Positions 8,687-17,528 of a stretch of DNA of 64,000 nt are shown here, in pieces. Position numbers and translations under genes: made by a program. Numbering within the stretch: the stretch's first letter is position 1; each line of letters opens with the position of its first letter. The notes beneath the pieces are model-generated. The model made no database searches, was not told where the DNA came from, and saw nothing but the letters and a program-made list of their open reading frames with translations. Source of the stretch: DATBQN01 sp963755825 (GTDB lineage Bacteria > Acidobacteriota > Thermoanaerobaculia > Multivoradales > UBA5704); the NCBI GenBank assembly GCA_963755825.1, contig CAVWLA010000003.1, forward strand, positions 1,116,001-1,180,000, written 5' to 3'.

Positions 8687-10107
8687 CGCACCCAACGGAG
8701 CCAGGCCCTGCCCGGGCGTTCGTCTCGGCGCTCGCGGCGCTCCTCCTCGTCGCCGGCGCCGCGGCCGCCGGCGGCGACAACTGGCCGTCATTCCGCGGCG
8801 CCGACGCCTCGGGCGTCGGCCAGGGTCCGGCGCCCACCACCTGGAAGGTCGACAGCTCGCTCCACGTCAAATGGAAGGCGACGATCCCCGGGCTCGGCCA
8901 TTCGAGCCCGGTGGTCTGGGGCGACCGCGTCTTCGTCACCACCGCGATCACCAGCGCGAAGGAGGTCGAGTTCCTCCATGGCCTGACCGGCGAGCTGCAT
9001 TCCGCCGACGACGTCTCGCCGCAGTCGTGGCGCGTCGAGTGCCTCGACAAGCGGACCGGCAAGGTGCTCTGGGAGAGAGTGCTCCATGAAGGGGTGCCGC
9101 GCAGCAAGCGCCACAAGCGCAACAGCTACGCGACGCCGACGCCGGCGACCGACGGCCGACACCTCGTCGTCTCGCTGGGCTCCGAGGGGCTCTACGGGCT
9201 CGACCTCGACGGCAAGGTGCTGTGGACGCAGGACATCGGGACGATGAACGTCGGCTTCTACGCCGACACCAGCCTGCAGTGGGGGGTGGGGAGCTCGCCG
9301 ATCCTCTACCGCAACCTGGTGATCGTGCAGGCCGACCTCGACCGCGGCTCGTTCCTCGCCGCCTACGACGTCGAGACCGGCAGGCAGGTGTGGAAGGTCG
9401 CCCGCGACGAGCACCAGTCGTGGAGCACGCCGACGGTCTACGAGGGCGCGCCGCGCGACGAGCTGATCACCCTCGCGCCGCTCCACGCCCGCGGCTACGA
9501 CCCCAGGACCGGCAGGGAGCTCTGGAGCCTGGGCTGGAACATGGACATCATCCAGTCGACGCCGGTGGTCGCCGGCGGCCTCATCTACTTCACCAGCGGC
9601 AAGGGCCCGCGGCAGCCGATCGTCGCGCTGAAGCCGGGGGCGAGCGACGACATCACCCAGCAGCCCGACAAGCCCGCCGACCCGCACATCGTGTGGAGCA
9701 AGGACCGCTGGGGGCCGATCACCACCAGCCCGATCGTCTACGGCGACTACCTCTACGCCCTCACCGACCAGGGCGTGCTGCGCTGCTTCGACGCCAAGAC
9801 CGGCGAGCTGCTCTACACCCAGCGCATCCCCGACGAGTTCCTCGCCTCGCCGGTGGCGGCGGACGGCAAGCTCTTCCTGACCTCGGAGAACGGCGACGTC
9901 TACGTCGTCCGTGCCGGTCCCAAGTACGAGCAGCTGGCGATGAACCCGATGGGCGAGACCTGCCTGCCGACGCCGGCCATCTCGGACGGCATCCTCATCA
10001 TCCGCACCCAGCACTTCCTCTACGGCATCGAAGAGCCCCCCGCGGCTCCGGTACCGCCGGCGGCTTCGGCAGCCGCCGCAGCTCCCGTCCAGCCGTCCAG
10101 CCGATAG
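8683..10107 (+). CDS. Secreted PQQ-like beta-propeller protein with apparent CTG start
   Basis: About 474 residues with repeated propeller blades of the PQQ-dehydrogenase/BamB type: VKWKATIPGLGHSSPVVWGD, GKVLWERVLHEG, LDGKVLWTQDIGT, TGRQVWKVARD, LYALTDQGVLRCFDAKTGELLY. An N-terminal hydrophobic segment ending AAAAGG is a convincing export signal followed by DNWPSFRG, the usual start of these proteins. No ATG, GTG or TTG exists in frame between the end of the upstream gene and the signal peptide. The only sensible start is CTG at 8683, overlapping the upstream TGA, or translation is coupled in an unusual way. There is no catalytic PQQ residue set, so an enzymatic role is not claimed. Four such proteins lie in this window. 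Confidence 0.82.
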   Translation: MTHPTEPGPARAFVSALAALLLVAGAAAAGGDNWPSFRGADASGVGQGPAPTTWKVDSSLHVKWKATIPGLGHSSPVVWGDRVFVTTAITSAKEVEFLHGLTGELHSADDVSPQSWRVECLDKRTGKVLWERVLHEGVPRSKRHKRNSYATPTPATDGRHLVVSLGSEGLYGLDLDGKVLWTQDIGTMNVGFYADTSLQWGVGSSPILYRNLVIVQADLDRGSFLAAYDVETGRQVWKVARDEHQSWSTPTVYEGAPRDELITLAPLHARGYDPRTGRELWSLGWNMDIIQSTPVVAGGLIYFTSGKGPRQPIVALKPGASDDITQQPDKPADPHIVWSKDRWGPITTSPIVYGDYLYALTDQGVLRCFDAKTGELLYTQRIPDEFLASPVAADGKLFLTSENGDVYVVRAGPKYEQLAMNPMGETCLPTPAISDGILIIRTQHFLYGIEEPPAAPVPPAASAAAAAPVQPSSR

Positions 10108-10120
10108 CCGCGCCGAGCCC

Positions 10121-10134
10121 CGGCGCCGGCGCCG
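10121..10134. terminator. Short GC palindrome between convergent genes
   Basis: A perfect 14-bp palindrome (CGGCGCCGGCGCCG) fills the gap between the converging stop codons at 10107 and 10135. It could act as a weak bidirectional hairpin terminator; there is no T tract. Confidence 0.3.
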
Positions 10135-11892
10135 TCAGGGCTTCGCCGGCGGCAGGCGATAGATGGCGAGGCGCGGGCCCGGGCGCTCGAGGCGAGAGAG
10201 GAACGTCGCCGGCCCGTAGGTGTGGTCGAAGATGCGCGGCAGGACGAATCCCGGCGGCCCCGGCGAGATGGCGAAGACCCGCGTCGCGTCGCGGTCGAGC
10301 GAGCGGTAGAAGTCGGTCTTGGCGCGATCCTCGGCGGGATCGAGCAGGCGCGAATCCGCGGTGAGGCTGTTGGTGACGATGTACTCGACCCCCTGATCGG
10401 CGTAGTCCTGCACCGTCGGCGTGCCGGCCGAGGGTCCGAAGCTCTGCGCCTTCTCGCTCAGCCCGTAGGGGCCGATCAGGCGGACCTTGTAGGTGCGCCG
10501 CGAGAAGGGCACCGGCGCCGCGGCGGTGGCGAGCTGGGGGCTGAACCACCACGACTCGAGGAGGACTGTCGAGCCGTCCGGCACGTTCTCCTCGATCCAC
10601 CGCTTGGCGACGGTGCGGGTGTCCTCGCGCTCGAGGAGGCGGTCGTGGAGGATCAGGCTGTAGGCGGGCTGCGCCACGGCGGCGATGGCCGCCAGCGACA
10701 GCGCCGCCGCGAGCGGCCGGCCGCGGAGCCCGAGGCGGGAGAAGACGGCCCACAGGAGCGCCGCCGCCGCCAGCAGCAGGAACGGCACGGTGCCGAGGAT
10801 GTAGCGCGCGAAGTACATGTTGCCCGGCTTCAGGAGGAAGCCGACGTAGAGCACCGGAAAGCAGATCATGAGGCAGACCGGGCGCGCCCGGCGCTCGACG
10901 AAGACGAGCACCACCCCGGCGAGCGCCAGCGCGGTCAGCAGCCATCCCAGCCCCCAGCCGAGCGACACCAGGTAGAAGCGCCAGGGCGGCCCGTCGTCCA
11001 GGCGCAGGCGGTCCATGCCGCCGCGGGCGCCGAGCTCCGCGGCATACTTCCAGAAGGCGAAGGTCGCCTTGGTGTGCAGCACCACCTGCGGCGAGGTGAC
11101 GAGGAAGACGACCGTGGCGAGGGCGTAGGCGGCGATGAGCTTGGGATCGAAGAGGGCGCGGAGCCAGCCGCGCCGCGCCGGCGGGCGCTCCCCGTCACCG
11201 ATCACGCCGCCGTCTCCCCGATCGTCGACCTCGGGGAAGAGGTGGAAGAGGAGGAGGAGGACGAAGATCGGCCAGGAGAGCTGCTTGGTGGGGAGGGCGA
11301 GGCCGGCGAAGAGGCCGGCCCACAGATACGGCTTCACGCTGCCGCTCGGCGACAGGCGGCTGCAGAAGTATGCCGCCATGACGATGAGGAAATCCGACAT
11401 CGCGTCCGGCACGCCGTAGTGCGAGCTCCGCGCGTGGAGGAAGCAGAAGGCGAGGAGGAAGGCCGCCGTCAGGCCGACGGTCTGGTTCCACAGGCGCCGG
11501 CCGAGCAGGAAGAGGGGGACGACCGTCGCCGCGCCGAGGAGAGCGCTGGCGGTGCGCCCGAGGACCTGGAAGCTCATCGCCGAGCCGAGCGCCGCCGCGA
11601 CGGCCGGCGACAGCGGCAGCGCGTCGACCAGGGGAGCCGCGAGGTGGAGCAGCTTCTGCAGCGCCAGAACGAGGATCTGGAAGGGGCCGAAGTGGGGATG
11701 GATCTTCGCCCAGGTGAAGCTCGCGGTGGCGCGGTAGAGCGCCTCGTCGACGTGGTAGTTGTAAGGGAGGCCGAAGGTGATCCCCCACAGCCGCACCCAG
11801 AGCGCGGCCGCGGCGATCAGCGCCAGCAAGATCCAGGCGCGGCGGGCCGATGCGGCCGCGGAGCGCTCGTCCAAGTTCCTCTCGACGTTCAT
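10135..11892 (-). CDS. GT-C membrane glycosyltransferase (GT39/ArnT-like)
   Basis: A 585-residue polytopic protein with a first membrane helix at residues about 20-40, then a YHVDEAL loop. The Asp49-Glu50 pair corresponds to the acidic catalytic motif of GT-C enzymes that use lipid-linked sugars. About ten further spans follow, and a soluble periplasmic C-terminal domain begins near residue 430 with FSRRTYKVRLIGPYG and VQDYADQGVEYIVT. Such proteins transfer sugars from polyprenyl-phosphate donors to proteins or envelope glycans on the outer face of the inner membrane. It is the last gene of a leftward run that also holds two other GT-C proteins, a lipoprotein hydrolase and an ADOP permease, pointing to envelope-glycan assembly. 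The acceptor cannot be read from sequence. Confidence 0.85.
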   Translation of the reverse strand: MNVERNLDERSAAASARRAWILLALIAAAALWVRLWGITFGLPYNYHVDEALYRATASFTWAKIHPHFGPFQILVLALQKLLHLAAPLVDALPLSPAVAAALGSAMSFQVLGRTASALLGAATVVPLFLLGRRLWNQTVGLTAAFLLAFCFLHARSSHYGVPDAMSDFLIVMAAYFCSRLSPSGSVKPYLWAGLFAGLALPTKQLSWPIFVLLLLFHLFPEVDDRGDGGVIGDGERPPARRGWLRALFDPKLIAAYALATVVFLVTSPQVVLHTKATFAFWKYAAELGARGGMDRLRLDDGPPWRFYLVSLGWGLGWLLTALALAGVVLVFVERRARPVCLMICFPVLYVGFLLKPGNMYFARYILGTVPFLLLAAAALLWAVFSRLGLRGRPLAAALSLAAIAAVAQPAYSLILHDRLLEREDTRTVAKRWIEENVPDGSTVLLESWWFSPQLATAAAPVPFSRRTYKVRLIGPYGLSEKAQSFGPSAGTPTVQDYADQGVEYIVTNSLTADSRLLDPAEDRAKTDFYRSLDRDATRVFAISPGPPGFVLPRIFDHTYGPATFLSRLERPGPRLAIYRLPPAKP

Positions 11893-11977
11893 CGATTCAT
11901 CGCGGTGAGCACTCCGCCCCCCGAGCTCCTCCCCGGAATCCCGATCGAGATCGCCGGCCGGCGGCCCGAGTCGGGCC

Positions 11978-13375
11978 TCAAGCGCCGGCGTAGCCGAGAG
12001 CCCGGAGCTTATCGCGGAGGTCGGGCGAGAGCGGCCGGCCGGCGCGGCCCTCGACGTGGCCTGCCAGCCAGCGGTCGAGCACCTGCCGCAGGCCGCTCGC
12101 GACCTGCCGCTCGCGCTCGGCGACGTTCCTCGTCTCTCCTGGATCGGCGGCCAGATCGTACAGCTCCAGGTAGTCCTTGGCGAGGCCCGGGTAGACGATG
12201 AGCTTCCAGCGCCGCGAGCGCACGGAGTGGACGAGACGTTTCTCGTTCAAGCGATAGCCGCGATCGAGGGTCGCCGCGTTCTCGGCGCGGGCGCTGGCGA
12301 AGACGAAGGTGTGGAGCGGCTCCGTGCCGCCGGCGAGGGCGGGGACGAGCGAGCGCCCCTGCGGCCGCAGAGCGGCCGGCTTCGGCACCCGCAGGACCTC
12401 GAAGAACGTCGGCAGGAGGTCGACCGTCTCGACCGCCTGGCGCACCCGGCGCGGCGGCGCCTGGGGGATCGAGAGCAGGAGCGGAATGCGCAGCTGCTCG
12501 TCGAAGAGCTCGGCGCCGTGATCGAGCACGCGGTAGCGCTCGCCGAGCGTCTCGCCGTGATCGGCGAGGACGGCGACGACGGTGGTGTCGAGGTCGATCT
12601 GGCGCAGCAGCCGGGCGACCATGGTGTCCTCGTAGCGGATCAGCGAGTCGTAGAGCGCCACGTAGTCGTTGAGATGCGTCAGCGGCTGCCCGGCGCGCGC
12701 GATCTTCTGGTAGCCGGGGATGTTGGTCAGCTCGCGGCCCGGCGTCGGCTCGTCGAAGAGGTGCTTGTAGGGCCGCGGCGAGACGTAGGGCCCGTGCGCG
12801 TCATAGAGGTGGACGAAGAGGAAGAAGCGGTCGCCCGGGGAGAGCGCGGCGAGCCAGCGGACCGCCTTGCCGGTCGCCACCGTACCCCGGTTGCGCATCC
12901 CCTCGACCTTGTCGTCGTAGATCTCGAAGCCGCGCCGCAGGCCGCAGAGCTCGTTCTCCAGCGTCACGCCGCTGACGAAGGCGGCGGTCTTGAAGCCCCG
13001 CCGCCGCAGCACCTCGGCGAGCGTCGGCTTGTCGGCGGGGAGGAGGTCGCCGTTCTGCTGCACGCCATGGAAGGGCGGATAGAGGCCGGTCAGCATCGAG
13101 GCGTGCGACGGGCCGGTGTTGGTCTGCTGCGCGAAGGCGTTGGTGAAGACGACCGAGCGGCCGGCGAGCTCGTCGAGCGTCGGCGAGGTCGCCTTCGCAT
13201 AGCGGCCGAAGCCCAGGTGATCGCGGCGGACGGTGTCGAGGGTGATGAGCACCAGCCCGCGCGGCGCCGGCCGCTCGCAGGCGAGGAGGGCGACGGCGAG
13301 GGCGGCGAGAGCGGTCAGAGCCGCGAGGGCGATCAGCCTCGACGGCCGCGCGGGGCCGCGAGGGAGCTGGCTCAT
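11978..13375 (-). CDS. Sulfatase-fold lipoprotein with a predicted Thr nucleophile
   Basis: A 465-residue protein of the alkaline-phosphatase superfamily. A signal peptide ends in a lipobox LLAC (Cys33), predicting a lipoprotein. The metal site begins at LVLITLDTVRRD (Asp47), and further ligands are in VLADHGETLGE and VLDHG. At the position where sulfatases carry Cys/Ser of the C-x-P-x-R signature this protein has Thr87 in TNTGPSHASMLTG, and the Arg is His91. It therefore lacks the formylglycine site. Thr is the nucleophile of LtaS/EptA-type phosphoglycerol and phosphoethanolamine transferases, so a phospho- rather than sulfo-transfer reaction is likely (inference). The start ATG overlaps the preceding gene's TGA, so it is coupled to a GT-C gene. 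Confidence 0.85.
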   Translation of the reverse strand: MSQLPRGPARPSRLIALAALTALAALAVALLACERPAPRGLVLITLDTVRRDHLGFGRYAKATSPTLDELAGRSVVFTNAFAQQTNTGPSHASMLTGLYPPFHGVQQNGDLLPADKPTLAEVLRRRGFKTAAFVSGVTLENELCGLRRGFEIYDDKVEGMRNRGTVATGKAVRWLAALSPGDRFFLFVHLYDAHGPYVSPRPYKHLFDEPTPGRELTNIPGYQKIARAGQPLTHLNDYVALYDSLIRYEDTMVARLLRQIDLDTTVVAVLADHGETLGERYRVLDHGAELFDEQLRIPLLLSIPQAPPRRVRQAVETVDLLPTFFEVLRVPKPAALRPQGRSLVPALAGGTEPLHTFVFASARAENAATLDRGYRLNEKRLVHSVRSRRWKLIVYPGLAKDYLELYDLAADPGETRNVAERERQVASGLRQVLDRWLAGHVEGRAGRPLSPDLRDKLRALGYAGA

Positions 13376-15033
13376 GGCCGCTCGCGGGTGTAGAGGACGG
13401 TGGGCCGCAGCTGGTAGCCGACGAGGGGGAGGAAGACGTCGTCGGCAGCGTCGTAGCGGGGCTGGTCCTCCCCCAGGCGGACGCCCCAGCGCGAGCCGCG
13501 GTCGAGGAAGCTGCGCTTCCCCGCCGGCGGCCGCGGCGACCGGTAGTCGAGCCGGCTCGGCGTGTAGTCCTTGAGGTCGTCGCCGAACCAGGCGGGATCG
13601 GCCCAGTCCTCCTGCGCGAAGATGATGGCGGCGAAGCGGTCGGCGCGGACGGCCGCCTTCATCTCGCCGAGCAGCGCCCGCCCGAGCTTCTTGTCCTTGC
13701 CGCGCATGACGTCGTAGGTGGCGACCGAGTGAGCGTAGATTTCCTTGCCGGCGAAGCCGGCGAGGTAGCCGAATTCGGGAAGCAGGACAGCGCCCTGAGT
13801 TGCCTTGATCCTTCGCACGAGCCGGTCGCCGGCCTCCCGATCCGCTGATGATGGAATCTGTAAGCGCGGATCATAGAAAAGAAGTGCCGACTGCGCAATA
13901 CAGACGAGGTAGAGCACCACCTCCAGCCCTCTCCTCCAGCCCGCCCCGCCGCCGTCCTCGCGCGCCGCGCGGAGGCGGCGCGTCCACTCGCCGACCGCGA
14001 GGCCGAAGAGGATCGCGAAGTAGGCGAACGAGGGGAGGAGGGCGTTCAAGAAACCGCCGATCTTCCGCCGGCCGAGATAGGCCGCGCCCACCATGCCGAG
14101 CCCGAGGAGCGCATAGAAGAGAAGATCGCGGCGCCGCGTGCGGCGGAGCAGAGCGAGGAGATAGACGACGCCGATCGGCACCGCGATCCACAGCGGCTTG
14201 AGCACGTCGGCCGAGAGGAAGCGGAGCGGCGAGAGGCGCGAGAACGGCAGCTCGGCCGGGAGGTCGAAGACGTAGTAGTGGAACCAGCCGTGGTGCAGCC
14301 GGTCGAGGAGCAGCGTGGCGAGGGCGGCCGCGGAGAGGAGGGCGCCGGTAAAGCGGAGCGACCAGGCAGGCCGCTCGACGGCGCTGGCGATGGCGAGCGG
14401 CGCCATCATGCCGAGAGCCGTCTGCTTGGTGAGGTACGAGAGGGTGAGGAGGAGGGCCGCCGCCACCGCGGCGCGGTTGCCGCGGCCGAAGCGGACGAGG
14501 TAGATGGCGGCGAGGAGGAGGAGGAGGAAGAGCGAGTCGATGCGGGCGAGGTCGAGCCACGAGCCGCTGGCGCGGAAGGTGGCGGCGAAGAGCGCCGCGG
14601 CGAGGAACCCCGCCTCGGCGCTCTCCGTCTCCCGCTTGACGAAGAGAAAGAGCAACGCGAAGCAGCCGAGCGAGCTGGCGAACGACACCAGGCGGAGCGG
14701 CAGGAAGCCGTCGCCCAGGAGCCAGGCGGCGGCGGCGCTGACGTAGAAGTAGAGCGGCGGATAGGTGTAGGGGGTGAAGATGTACGACGGCCGCGCGTAG
14801 AGGAGGTGGCCGCCGAGGATCCAGCGGACGTGATGGAGCGAGCCGCCCTCCATCCACTCGAGGTGATACGGGTAGCCCAAACGGAGGAGGGCGACCGCCA
14901 GGTAGAGCCCGATCGATACGGCGCCGGCCACCAGCGCGAGAGTGCGCAGGAGCCTCGCCAGGCCGCCGGCGAGCTTGCCGCCGGCCGCCTCCTCCATCGC
15001 AACCGCGGTCGGGCGACTCGACACCTCGGCCAT
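13372..15033 (-). CDS. GT-C family membrane glycosyltransferase
   Basis: A 553-residue polytopic membrane protein. After a first span (about residues 28-50) comes a short loop with HLEWMEGGSLHH, whose acidic residues match the first-loop position of GT-C catalytic acids, then YTYPPLYFYV and roughly ten more spans. A periplasmic tail starts near residue 410. GT-C enzymes use polyprenyl-phosphate sugars outside the cytoplasmic membrane. It is 12 bp downstream of the ADOP permease and overlaps the next gene by 4 nt, so the three are almost certainly one transcript. Specific donor and acceptor are unknown. Confidence 0.82.
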   Translation of the reverse strand: MAEVSSRPTAVAMEEAAGGKLAGGLARLLRTLALVAGAVSIGLYLAVALLRLGYPYHLEWMEGGSLHHVRWILGGHLLYARPSYIFTPYTYPPLYFYVSAAAAWLLGDGFLPLRLVSFASSLGCFALLFLFVKRETESAEAGFLAAALFAATFRASGSWLDLARIDSLFLLLLLAAIYLVRFGRGNRAAVAAALLLTLSYLTKQTALGMMAPLAIASAVERPAWSLRFTGALLSAAALATLLLDRLHHGWFHYYVFDLPAELPFSRLSPLRFLSADVLKPLWIAVPIGVVYLLALLRRTRRRDLLFYALLGLGMVGAAYLGRRKIGGFLNALLPSFAYFAILFGLAVGEWTRRLRAAREDGGGAGWRRGLEVVLYLVCIAQSALLFYDPRLQIPSSADREAGDRLVRRIKATQGAVLLPEFGYLAGFAGKEIYAHSVATYDVMRGKDKKLGRALLGEMKAAVRADRFAAIIFAQEDWADPAWFGDDLKDYTPSRLDYRSPRPPAGKRSFLDRGSRWGVRLGEDQPRYDAADDVFLPLVGYQLRPTVLYTRERP

Positions 15034-15045
15034 CTCCGGCGCGCC

Positions 15046-17487
15046 CTAGCGGATCGCCTCGACCGGGTCGACCCGCGTTGCCCGGCGGGCGGGCAGATAG
15101 CCGGCCACCAGGGTGACGGCGATCAGCCCCGCCGAGACCGCCACGAAGGTCGCCACGTCGAGCCGGCTGACGCCGAAGAGGAGGCTGTTCAAGAAACGCG
15201 TCAGGGCGAGCGCGGCGGCGAGCCCGACGACGACCCCGGTCAGCACGAGGAGGAGGATGGTCTTGAGAACCATCCACAGCACGTCGCCGCCCTGCGCCCC
15301 GAGCGCCATGCGGATGCCGATCTCCGCCGTCCGCTGGTTGACCGAGTAGGAGATGACGCCGTAGACGCCGACCCCGGCGAGGATGAGCGCGATGACCGCG
15401 AAGGCGGTGAGCAGCCAGGTGCTCAGGCGCCGCTGCACCACGGTGTCCTGCATGATCTCGTTGAGCGTCCGCACCTTGCCGAGAGCGAGGTTGGGGTCGA
15501 GCTCGCGCACCTGGCGGCGGACCGCGGCCGAGAGGCTGGCTGGATGGTCGGCGCGGAGGACCACCGAGGCCCAGCGCCAGGTCGCCTGGTAGTTGGCGAA
15601 GTAGAGCTCGGGCGGGGCGTCGACGTCGAGCCCCGAGTGCCGCACGTCGCCGACCACGCCGACGATCTCGCGGGTGCCGGTGGCGAGCTGGCCGGCCGGG
15701 CCGAAGTCGATGTCGAAGGTGAGCCGCTGGCCGAGCGGGTTCTGGCCCGGGAAGAAATGGCGCGCCAGGGCGTCGTTGACGAGCACCACGCCGGGCGCCT
15801 TGGCGTCGTCGCGCACGGTGAAGGCGCGGCCGCGGAGGACGGGGATGCCCATGGTCGCGAAGTAGCCCGGCGTCACCGCCTGCACGGAGACCTCCTCGGG
15901 CGGCACGCCGGCCTTGGCGGGCGGCCGGCCGACGACGGTGAACGAGGTCGTGCCGTCGTAGCTGGTGAGCGGCAGGAACCAGGTCGAGCCCACCGACCGC
16001 ACGCCGGGGAGCGCCGCGTACCGCGCCTCGAGATCCTTCATGAAGGCGACCGTCTTCACCGGGTTCTCGTAGGCCGCCTGGGGCATCATCTGGACGTCGA
16101 CGGTGAGCACCTCCTCGGGCTTGCGGAACCCGGGGTCGACATCGAGGAGGCCGTGGAGGCTGCGGATGAGGAGGCCGGCGCCGATGAAGAGCGCGAGAGC
16201 GACCGCCACCTGGGCGACGACCGTCGCCTGCTGCAGCGCGTGGCTCGCCCGCGTCGTCCGCCGGCCGCCGCTGCGCATCGCGTCGGTGAGCTCGGCCCGC
16301 GAGCCGCGGAGGGCGGGGATGAGGCCGAAGAGCACGGCCGTCAGCAGGCAGATGAGGAGGGTGAAGCCGACGACGCCGCCGTCGAGGCTGACCTTGGCGA
16401 GCTGCGGCAGGTTGCCCTCGAGGAGCGGGGTGAGCGCGTGGACGCCCCAGTAGGCGAGCACCAGGCCGCAGGCGCCGGAGATGAGCGACAGCACCAGGCT
16501 CTCGATCAGCAGCTGGCGGATGAGGTGGCCGCGCTCGGCGCCCAGGGCGAGGCGGAGGGCGACCTCGCCGCGCCGCTCGACCGAGCGGGACAGCAGCAGG
16601 TTCGAGATGTTGGCGCAGGCGATGAGGAGGACCAGGCCGACGGCGGCCCAGAGCACGAGGAGGGCGAGGCGGAACTTGCCGACCAGCGAGTCCTGCAGCT
16701 TGACGACCCAGGTGCCGCGGCCCTTGCTGGTGTCGGGATAGAGCTCCTCGAAGCGGTGGGTGATGCTGTTCAGGTTCTGCTGGGCGACCTCGACCGAGAC
16801 GCCGGGCTTCAGGCGGGCGATCGAGCGCAGCAGGCTGAAGTTCCGCTGCCAGTCCTTGGCCACCATGCCGAGCGGCTTCCAGAGCGCCGTCTGGTCCGGA
16901 TAGTCGAAGCCCGGCGGCATGACGCCGATGATGACGTACTGCTTGCCGTCGAGCCGCAGGGTCTTGCCGAGGATCCTGGGGTCCTTGCCGTAGCGCTCCT
17001 GCCAGAGCCCGTAGCCGAGGATCGCCACCTTGTCGTGGTCCGGGTTGTCCTCCTCGTGCAGGAAGTCGCGGCCGAGCATCGGCTTGACCCCCAGCATCTT
17101 GAAGAGCTCCGCCGAGACGCCGGAGGCGCGGACGCGGATCGGCTCGGGGTCGCCCTCGAGCGTCGGCTTGTACGGTCCGAGGCCGGCGAGGGCCTCGAAG
17201 ACCCGGTTCTGTGCCCGCAGATCCATCAGGTTGGGCACCGACACCTGCATCAGGCCCGGCGGCGCCGAGCCGCCCTGCGGCGACGGGGTGGTGCTCGTCA
17301 GGTCGCGCTCCCAGACCATCACCAGGCGGTCGGGGTCCTTGAACGGCGGCGGCCGCAGCAGGGTGCCGTGGATGAAGCTGTAGACGGCGCTGTTGGCGCC
17401 GATGGCGAGCGTCAGGCTGAGGATGGCGACCGCGCTCGAGCCGGGCGACGCCAGGAGCCTGCGGAGAGCGTAGCGAACGTCATGCAT
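15046..17487 (-). CDS. ADOP-family ABC permease (duplicated orphan MacB/FtsX permease)
   Basis: An 813-residue permease with two MacB-type periplasmic domains and two FtsX domains. The N-terminus is MHDVRYALRRLLASPG, followed by a first span and the ANSAVYSFIHGTLLRPPPF phrase typical of ADOP permeases. The first FtsX core is at residues about 275-400 (with ERRGEVALRLALGAERGHLIRQ), the second at about 690-813 (with QRTAEIGIRMALGAQGGDVLWM). The C-terminus PARRATRVDPVEAIR is also typical. These permeases are commonly encoded without an adjacent ATPase, as here, and are especially numerous in acidobacteria; this is the best taxonomic hint in the window. It sits inside an operon for envelope glycan proteins, so it may export a related lipid or peptide. 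Confidence 0.93.
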   Translation of the reverse strand: MHDVRYALRRLLASPGSSAVAILSLTLAIGANSAVYSFIHGTLLRPPPFKDPDRLVMVWERDLTSTTPSPQGGSAPPGLMQVSVPNLMDLRAQNRVFEALAGLGPYKPTLEGDPEPIRVRASGVSAELFKMLGVKPMLGRDFLHEEDNPDHDKVAILGYGLWQERYGKDPRILGKTLRLDGKQYVIIGVMPPGFDYPDQTALWKPLGMVAKDWQRNFSLLRSIARLKPGVSVEVAQQNLNSITHRFEELYPDTSKGRGTWVVKLQDSLVGKFRLALLVLWAAVGLVLLIACANISNLLLSRSVERRGEVALRLALGAERGHLIRQLLIESLVLSLISGACGLVLAYWGVHALTPLLEGNLPQLAKVSLDGGVVGFTLLICLLTAVLFGLIPALRGSRAELTDAMRSGGRRTTRASHALQQATVVAQVAVALALFIGAGLLIRSLHGLLDVDPGFRKPEEVLTVDVQMMPQAAYENPVKTVAFMKDLEARYAALPGVRSVGSTWFLPLTSYDGTTSFTVVGRPPAKAGVPPEEVSVQAVTPGYFATMGIPVLRGRAFTVRDDAKAPGVVLVNDALARHFFPGQNPLGQRLTFDIDFGPAGQLATGTREIVGVVGDVRHSGLDVDAPPELYFANYQATWRWASVVLRADHPASLSAAVRRQVRELDPNLALGKVRTLNEIMQDTVVQRRLSTWLLTAFAVIALILAGVGVYGVISYSVNQRTAEIGIRMALGAQGGDVLWMVLKTILLLVLTGVVVGLAAALALTRFLNSLLFGVSRLDVATFVAVSAGLIAVTLVAGYLPARRATRVDPVEAIR

Positions 17488-17528
17488 CGACTGCCTCGAT
17501 TCTTAGGGTGCGCCGCGTCGTTTCGATC

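Noticed and set aside
8683..10107. PQQ-dependent alcohol dehydrogenase
   Set aside because: It has propeller repeats but lacks the catalytic Asp/Glu and disulfide signature of quinoprotein dehydrogenases.
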